Assembly (NCBI GenBank): GCA_031216445.1
Contig: CM062219.1
Location: forward strand, 12,146,501-12,210,500
Origin: Lateolabrax maculatus
Lineage: Eukaryota; Chordata; Actinopteri; Acropomatiformes; Lateolabracidae
Reading direction: 5' to 3'
DNA length: 64,000 bases
Part shown: positions 56,310 through 64,000 of the stretch, piece after piece
How positions within the stretch are numbered: the first letter of the stretch is position 1
Layout: each line of letters begins with the position of its first letter
The notes under the pieces: model-generated
What the model was told of the DNA's origin: nothing
What the model saw: the letters and a program-made list of their open reading frames with translations, nothing else
Databases searched by the model: none
Program-made: the position numbers and the translations under genes

Positions 56310-57644
56310 GAGGAAACCCTTGTGCCAAATTGGCATTTGAACTTTTTAAAAGATGCCTAATGTGATTGCTGTAAAATGTCTCTTTTAAGCTGAAATGTGC
56401 TTAGAAGAGATGGAAGGAGGCGTTGATCTGCCACTGCTGTTTTTTGTCGCATTTGGAGGTTACACAGGCGTCCTCTCTGCATACGCCACAGCTGGAAAAG
56501 ACAGAGAAAGGGAGTCAAAAGCAAGGCACTGAAGGAGAAAAAGCCTCAACAGTCCTGCAAGGTGTTTTAAAATGGACAAGGAAACCCAGCAAACTGTACT
56601 GTGTATGGACAGGGGTGATAGATGGTGATGATATCATTTTTCTTTTATGAGAAGTGAATCTTTAACTTATTTTGCCAAAACAACAAAACGTTACAAGAAA
56701 GGTGTTCTGAAAAACTGTATGTGCAGTATGTGAAACTATGTGACCTTTGTTGCCCTATTATTAGCACAGTATGAGTTGAATGCAAACAGAACAGCAGTTG
56801 ACTGCTGTATTTTAGTAATGTAGTGCTGAGGGGAACTGCCAATAGCGAGCTCTTTAAATATGTTTTTACATGCTCTTACCCCCTCAGTATTTGAATACTA
56901 AAAGTGATGCAACAGTGTGTTTGTGTATCGTGTATTTGTTGTGTCTCTTGTTGTTCACTGATGGAGTCTGATTTTGTCAAGAAGAAACGGAAAGAAATGA
57001 TGCAGGTGTGCACCCAGTACGCGTCATTTTATAGTTTGTTTGCATTGACTGAACTGATTTTGGTTTGTCAGCATCAAGACATTGACTTTTTGAAATGTTA
57101 CATTATTTATTGTTACACAAGACAAAAGGTTATGTCTTTAACTAACTCGTGGGTTCATACACTGAGCCTGTTGTTTGATTATGTAACTAAATTTATTCAT
57201 AACTGTCCAAGGCAAAGCAAGACCAAGACAGGATGAATTTTTACACTTATTGTACACTGTTGGTACATCATGGGGCTGATTTCTTTAAAGGCTTTTGATT
57301 GAAGGTAAAAACGTTAAGCATTTAGATGAATGACCCTTGAACTGTGATTTGTACCCATTGTCATTGGGATTGTCTGAGAGGAATAGTCTGTAAGAAGTCG
57401 TAAACCTTTGTGGAAATTTCACCTTTACATAATCCCTTACAGTACCTTGATACAACCAAGGCGTATGCTGTATTCTGACTGCATTATTGTGCCTGCATAC
57501 TGGGATTAGTGCATGTGCACACACACAAACACCCACACCAACACAGGAGGATCACATGTAAAAAGAACAGACAAACAGCCCATTCACTTTTCCAGCCGGC
57601 ACCATGAAGAGGGACTAACTCCTTTGGAATTGCAGTTGCGTGTC

Positions 57645-57645
<1 letters not shown>

Positions 57646-57697
<52 letters not shown>
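57646..57697. repeat. (GT)n microsatellite
   Basis: About 26 GT units in the gpr21 3' flank. Confidence 0.95.
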
Positions 57698-57698
<1 letters not shown>

Positions 57699-59032
57699 GA
57701 GTGTGTGTGCGCATCTATGTGCATGCACATGTTGCAGTCTGTTTCCGTCATCTTGTCCCCATGTGTAGTTTTGTGGGTTCTTTTCACACTTGTATAACTT
57801 GATTTTTAATACAAACACATCAAGACCAATAATACGATTAAATGAATTCAAGTATACATACTGTGTCATGGAAAATTATCTTTATTTTGAACCATGGAGG
57901 CTCATGTCACAGTTTATTTAGGTGGAGATAATCTATCTTTATAACCATTATCTATCTACCAAAGAAAGTTCAACAAATATTCTTGGATTATATTTATTTT
58001 GGTTTCACACAAAGTTTGTGTAGGTCCCCTGCACTATGTTGGCTCAGTGATGCCTTATGTGCATGACCATGACTGTTTTTCAGTATATAGTGATATATTG
58101 TTGCCTTGATATTCAAATGAAGATGAACTGTTGGGAAAGTATTTTCCTCTTACATTTAGGGAGGGTTACATTTATAGACATGCAAAACTGTAAACTTAAT
58201 GTGCAGAGATGAAAATTTACTCAGTACAGAATAACATGAAACCCCCATTTGTCTCTAAAATTCAGCTACTCTTCAAAAAAAGGATCATTTGCAATCAGTT
58301 CTTCTGTACAATTGAAAATAAGCAGTTAAAACACGACTCAAAACTGTTAATTTTTTTGCATGTATTTGTATGTGTACGCACAGTATGAATGTTTGTGCAG
58401 GTATGTTAGGATCTGACCATGAGCTGAATTGGACTGTTAACGGTGTTCTAGCAACGGTGTGCTAACCGAGTTATCACCTTTCTTTGCTTTATTAGCAGCA
58501 CATCACTTCCTTCAAGTATACTGTATTTTGCGAGTGTATGTGAGTATGATGTACAATAGTGGTAGATAGACCCACATGTTGTCTTTAAATATTTTGGCTG
58601 TCATCTGTGAAGCATTGCCAAATATTGTAATCTTTCCTATTTTTACCTTCTTTTGATCAGAAATGGTGTGTACAGAAATGGCATATTGAATGTCTGATTG
58701 TCAAACTACAGAAATGTATTTTTGTAAAATTACTTGGTTTCTGTCTATTCTCTTGTGAAGTGATAAATGTTGCGAACTCTAAAGTAGGTTCAGTAGCATG
58801 CCTACCTATTGAAATGATTGAAGCAGTATCTTTATGAAAACTATTTTTATTTTATTTGGAAAGTTTCTATCAATTATAGATGACTTTGAATTTGAAGTAA
58901 TAAGTTCACCACTAAAAACATATTATTTCCCACAATAGTAAATGGTACAATTACTCAGAAATGAGTAAGATTTAGGGCCAAGTGTGTGTCTCGGGAAACC
59001 ATTATGCCAAAACATGCTCACATTAGTGTTCT

Positions 59033-59082
59033 CACACACACACACACACACACACACACTCTCTCTCTCTCTCTCTCTCTCC
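59033..59082. repeat. compound (CA)n(CT)n microsatellite
   Basis: About 13 CA units run directly into about 12 CT units. Confidence 0.93.
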
Positions 59083-59854
59083 CTTTTTCCTGTGGGAAAA
59101 CAATTGGCTCTCATGTTCTCAAGGGAACGACACTCTGGTGGTGGGTGTGTGGAGGTACAGCGCCATGTTGGGTAGGATTATAGAGAACAAGAGGGAATAT
59201 GGACACGGGGGCTGGTTTAGGAAGCCATTTGTAGGTTAGATGCAGCCTTCCGCTATGACAGGAAATAATTGTTGATGGGGTACAATAATGAGTGAGTGCA
59301 TACTACAAAAACTATTTATCAGTGAAAAATAAATAAAAATTATATTGTATAAATAAACTAAACAGTAGGTGCAAATAATTAAGATCAAAATGGTTCCTAG
59401 CTTCTTCCTTATACTGTCATTTTATTTCATTTAAACCCTTTTAAAAGTTATCCAGAAACATTAGCGGGTGGTTGCTGCTTCTTCATGTTCCTCTTTTGGC
59501 AGCATCTTATTCAAACAGCTTTAAGTGCATCGCCACTTCATTGGGACTACCCAGATGTGTATCTGTCTCTGAATCCTTATACAGCCAATGACGTTGCATA
59601 CTGTATATGTGGCTCAATGTAAATGAAAGTATATAAATTCTTACTGGATACACAAATTGCTAAGTGTAATTAGGACCTTTATTTAAAAAGAAAAAAGTTC
59701 TTATCTTGAACATATTGTTGTTGTAACAGAAAATGTTTTGTAGTTACCAACAAAGTATTTTACAATAACTGAATACAGGTTGGTTAAATCTTAGAGTAGA
59801 GATTGTACAGTACCCAGAACGGGCAGAACAACTTCACTCTTAAAGTGCACTTTA

Positions 59855-59880
59855 ACACACACACACACACACACACACAC
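59855..59880. repeat. (CA)n microsatellite
   Basis: About 13 CA units followed by AAATACATATATAT. Confidence 0.93.
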
Positions 59881-60487
59881 AAATACATATATATCTACGC
59901 AATGTTAATTTCTTATGTCTTTGGATCTGTATTGGACTTCTATTGGAATTCTTTTTTTTTTCTAAGACTCTAAATAAGCCACACAAGACCCCCACTAATG
60001 GCTGACTCATGACCCAGCTGTTTTGAAGAACAGATTATTATCACATTAAGACAAGACTGACCACGGTAACAACTTGGTCTGGAAACGTCCCAAAAGACAA
60101 CGTGTTTTTGCCCACAGTGAACGCTGAATATTGCTCACATTGAACAATGATGCGTTTGTAAATTTCAGATTGAGAAAAGGAAGCTGTTACCATATTAGAT
60201 CATGACAAACCATGTAATATTTCATACATCAGGAGTGTTGAATTTGTGATAAGGGTTTTGTAAGATGTATGCTTTTATAGATGGAGAATGTTGGGATAAT
60301 GGTCAACCATGTTTCATTTTACTGTCATGAAAGTGAGTCTCTATGACGATTAAGATATTTTTCATTACATGATGCTTTGTAGGTGATAGGCCTATATGGT
60401 ATTTTTAGATGTACATTTTGTGTATCTGTACTGAGCAAATAAATGTAATGTTATCTCAGTGTATTCAAACGTCCTTGAACTAATTGG

Positions 60488-60490
<3 letters not shown>

Positions 60491-60519
<29 letters not shown>
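60491..60519. repeat. (TG)n microsatellite
   Basis: About 14 TG units followed by a GA-rich tract. Confidence 0.93.
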
Positions 60520-61283
60520 AGAAAGAGAGAGTAAGAAAGAAAAATGTTCATTTTAGTTCATTTTAGTAGTTTCTCTACCCTCCAACTGATTGAATTCCAT
60601 TAGTAATCATTAAGGAGGTACAGGTACAGTAATGCACTTGCTGTGTTATTTGTGACAAATATCACAAAGTCATTAGAAAAAACAGACCCCTTTGCACAGT
60701 TATATTTGTTAGGTGGAAGGCGTGGCTAAATACTGCTGGCTGAAAATCAAGTAGAGTAGTTGATAAGAGAAGTAAAAGCATTAAATTCACACAGAATGTT
60801 CCATCATTTGCCAAATGGTGAATACTTCGGTGTAGATAACTAAAGATAAAAATAAATTGTTGCTGTGTTATCATGCTGTAAATGGACTGTAATACAGCAG
60901 CACCATATTTGTGAAAGCAGTTGGTCTGCTGAACTTACATGCTGACAAAGCTGCAGTGGGAAATTTTAGTGGACTCAATTGGAAAATAATACCATAGGAG
61001 AATGCAGGCCATTGTAATTTTGGTAGTGCATGTATTATGTGGTGTTGTCATTCTGATTTACATTTGTTCTTCCTCCGTCTGTCGTCTCTGTTCTGATCAG
61101 ATAGATATTTTGCCTGCTCTCCTTGTGCTGAAGTAGTATACCAGTGCACAAATGGCACAAAAAGTAGGGCATGAGACAGGCGATTAAGATTTAATGACAG
61201 ATGACGCTAAGGTGAAGAAGCAGCGCTACGGGTGGCTTGAGCACCTGCATATGATCTGTCGAATACAGATTATTTAAGGAATA

Positions 61284-61450
61284 ACTTAATTTAAAGCTGC
61301 AGTAGGTAATATTATTTCACTCTAATTTTGGCTGAAATAACTTATTTTGACCGTTGCATGTCACTTAGAATATTTCATTGAAGGGTTACTTTAAAAGAAA
61401 TGTGTGTGAATGCCCCGTTAGTTTGAAGAAAAAGAAAAAAAAAACTGGAC
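61284..61450 (+). repeat. teleost interspersed repeat fragment
   Basis: It begins TTAAAGCTGCAGTAGGTAAT, a phrase common at the ends of dispersed fish repeats, and continues as AT-rich text without a frame. The right border is unclear. Confidence 0.5.
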
Positions 61451-63139
61451 CCAGTCTGAATCTTCTGTATTTGTAATGAAAGCATCTGTCAAGGCTCTGC
61501 TAATTATTTACAAAGTATTAAAGTTACTGTCACATTCACTGTTTCTTCTATAATTTAAGATTGAATCCAGTTAAATAATCAAAGTGTAGCTGTCAGGGTT
61601 GTTTAGGTTGGGGAATGAGGTTTGTATCAAGCTTGATAAATATCACCCTGTGTTCTCTTGGCATCTCAGCAGGGTCCTTTTGGAGCAGTGAAAGAATAAC
61701 AGAATGACATGTCTGCTATTGTGTTGACTCAGAGAAAATCAGGGACATAAACAATAGAAGGCTAGCTACTCAGCCTTCCCACGGAAGCCCTACTCCAGTA
61801 CTTTGTTCCTAGCTTTAGACACACACACAAATGCATACACACACAGTAGCTCTGCCATTTTTTGGCTTAGCCCTAGTGAAGAGTTTTTATTGTGCGTTTG
61901 TAAGAAGGATATGTTTTGTCTTTCCATTCAGTTCATAGATGCTGTTTAATTTCCCTACAGTACTACTCTGACAGTTACTTGTCACTGACAGTAGAAAGTG
62001 TTTATTAGGACACTTAAAGAGAAACTTAGCACGAGAAGCGAAGCAGTAGCAGTTTGTTTCTTTGGTTGTCATACCTGTCACCTTATTTGCTGTCGACTGT
62101 AATGAGAATAGAGGGAACCGATGGCTTGTGACTATTCAAAGAGACCTGTGACTCAGCATAAAATGTCTCTCCTTTGCAGTAACCATTTGGTATCATGAGC
62201 ATTTATTTTTACAGTTTTAACTTACGGCATACATGTGTTCTTTTCCGATGTGTCATTAAACATGTTTTTTCAATATGACAGTGTTGGAGAAACACCAGGC
62301 ACATACGATGAGTAATAATCAGCAGTGATTATTAAACCACAGCCACATCATGTTAAAAGTAGGGGTTACAATTTTAAGTGATCCAAAATGTTGAAGTATT
62401 CCTTATAATGTTACAACATACAACATTCTGAGCATACAGATTGGACGACACAGAAGTGGATTATGCAGTTGTAACTGACTCAGTCAAAGTTGACCACAGG
62501 CACAGTTCTTTGTGAAGCAGCCTGACTCTTTATTGCCACCTGGAAAGACCACACTGTACATGGGTTGAGTGTTTCAGTGTCTTCTTCATACATCTACGTA
62601 GACATACACTGGCCTTAGCATTCTCTTTCTCTTCTCTTTTTCTTTATTGCTTGAACTTGCTCTCACACTTCCGTCCACTACCTTGAGATGCTGGATATGT
62701 TTTCTCTCCCCTCTCACGCTACCCTCATTCCAAACCTCACTTTAACTGAATAGACAGACGAACAGAAAGGAAGCTAATTGGCCATTATGTCAGAAGTCTT
62801 TGTACATGCTCTCAGCACTTCAGATAAGTATGGCTAAGTGGTGCTTGTATAAACATGGATCCTTATCATTCACTGATGGACTGTAGCCCAGTGTAATAGG
62901 CTCTTCACACTGGGTGCAGTAACTCAACCTATGCGCTCTAAAACACATCAATACTAAGATCAAGATTTCTGTGTCAGTGGCACCTTTACAGTGGCCTTGT
63001 GAGTGTGAAGTTCAGCCTGGTTGATGTTTACTGATGTGCTTCATGGTGAAACCTTCCATGCTTGTTTGGGGAAAAAAGTAGCCAAAAAAAGAGTTAATTT
63101 AAGTTAACTCAGTCAGTTAAATTACAGTGTAATTTATAG

Positions 63140-63375
63140 GATTGCAACTAACAATTATTTTCATTATTGATCTTTCTGCCAATTGATTTTTTCCAGTAAT
63201 CATTTGGTCTATGACATGTCAAAAAATCGTGAAAAGATCACAACTTCCCAGAGCCCAAGAACACATCTTCAATAACGTCTTGTTTTGCCTGACCAGAAGT
63301 CCAAAACGCAAAAGGTACTCAGTTTACAATTATATATGACAAAAAGAAAAACAATTCTCAAATTGGAGGATTGCT
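63140..63375 (+). repeat. teleost interspersed repeat fragment
   Basis: It contains, in order, GGATTGCAACTAACAATTAT, TTTCATTATTGAT, ATTTGGTCTATGACATGTCA, CCCAGAGCCCAAGA, AACGTCTTGTTTTG and CTCAGTTTACAATTATATAT. This is the order of a very common fish repeat (GGGCTGCAACTAACGATTAT.. family). The copy is diverged and truncated. Confidence 0.65.
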
Positions 63376-64000
63376 GCATAAAGTAGATTGATGAATAAAG
63401 TAGATGGGTGAATGGTATATGATCCATGCTATTTTGAATGGTATAATGCCATATATATAAAATGCCAACCATATAACGACTGAGGAACACATCCTACTGT
63501 GACCAAAATTACTGTAACAATCAACATTACTCAAACTTCCATAAGCATCTAGTTAAGTTGTCTGTGTCTACAGACATAAAGTAACTATTATTTACAGGGT
63601 GTGGTGGAAGTTGTGGAATGGGCTTAAAAAAAAGCCCCCTGTTGTTGGTCTCTGATCCCCATTAGCTGACTTTGTTTTAGTATCCCTTCTCTTCCTGCAT
63701 TTCTTCTTAGACCTGTATTATTTTTGTTTCGCTCTTTTCCTCTGTGGAAGTTGGAACAGAAACCTTAGAAAAAGGAGGGGGAGGGACTTGATGGGTACAG
63801 TAACAGAGAGACCTAGAAGGTATAATTAGCTACAAAGAGAACAAGAGAGACTTAAAAAGTATTGGTGATTAAAGTTGAGGGATTTCTGAGGTATACAGCT
63901 TTAAATTACATCTACTACCATGGGGTTGCAGGGTGGTTTTTGTAGTAGGGATTTTAAGCCCCTGCAGGGATTAATGGTAAGATTAAGTCCTGCAAAAAAA

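Larger units (their letters stand above)
56310..60460 (+). other. gpr21: gpr21 3' flank, probable 3'UTR
   Basis: No coding signal. It contains a GT microsatellite (57646-57697), a CA/CT compound tract (59033-59082) and a CA tract (59855-59880). AATAAA at 60438-60443 with downstream TGTAATGTTATCTCAGTGT is a candidate cleavage signal. How far the gpr21 transcript extends is not known. Confidence 0.4.
47732..64000 (+). other. large rabgap1 intron hosting gpr21
   Basis: It starts with donor GTAAGA and runs past the window edge. It contains gpr21 (55080-56309), its likely UTRs, several CA/TG tracts, AT-rich TAATTA blocks at 49800-50040, 52490-52570 and 53500-53620, and two fish repeat fragments near 61.3 and 63.2 kb. 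No further TBC exon was found. Confidence 0.75.

Noticed and set aside
57484..57869. His/Thr-rich minus frames
   Set aside because: They are translations of the GT microsatellite.
1..64000. CRISPR arrays, operons, phage or bacterial genes
   Set aside because: None seen; all regular repeats are microsatellites and all genes are spliced vertebrate genes or the intronless GPCR.

Overview
The window is nuclear DNA of a ray-finned (teleost) fish, most likely a percomorph. Short GT-AG introns, many CA/TG microsatellites, teleost-type interspersed repeats and protein sequences close to vertebrate families all point there. The species cannot be named from the sequence alone.

Three protein-coding genes lie on the + strand. 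(1) Positions 177-13343 hold the last 17 coding exons of rc3h2 (Roquin-2), an RNA-binding E3 ligase that represses mRNAs carrying stem-loop decay elements. The 5' part of the gene (RING finger) lies off the left edge. Its long 3'UTR runs to about 17.4 or 18.6 kb. Two introns each carry a copy of a C/D box snoRNA that matches SNORD90. (2) A CpG-rich promoter and a non-coding first exon near 19.0-19.2 kb start rabgap1, a Rab GTPase-activating protein with PTB and TBC domains. Its first 12 coding exons run from 29947 to 47731 and the rest lies beyond the right edge. (3) gpr21, an orphan class A GPCR with an intronless coding region (55080-56309), is nested on the same strand in the rabgap1 intron that begins at 47732. 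The rc3h2/rabgap1/nested gpr21 linkage separates this locus from the paralogous RC3H1/RABGAP1L/GPR52 locus.

Layout: 1-13343 rc3h2 coding part; 13344-18.6 kb 3'UTR and short intergenic DNA; 18.6-19.6 kb rabgap1 promoter and exon 1; 19165-29873 rabgap1 intron 1, with a 453-bp MITE; 29874-47731 rabgap1 coding exons, with a decayed L2-type LINE at 35.16-36.7 kb and a second TIR element at 40.4-41.1 kb; 47732-64000 one large intron holding gpr21, microsatellites and AT-rich homeodomain-like blocks.

Observations most worth a second look: the duplicated SNORD90-like snoRNA; a textbook constitutive decay element (Roquin's own ligand) in the rc3h2 3'UTR; two in-frame candidate microexons in rabgap1, one inside its PTB domain; two NAGNAG acceptors; a uORF overlapping the rabgap1 start codon; and the absence of the Roquin-2 C-terminal coiled-coil segment and of ZBTB6/ZBTB26. 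The rest of the window looks like ordinary vertebrate intronic DNA. I see no CRISPR array, tRNA or rRNA.
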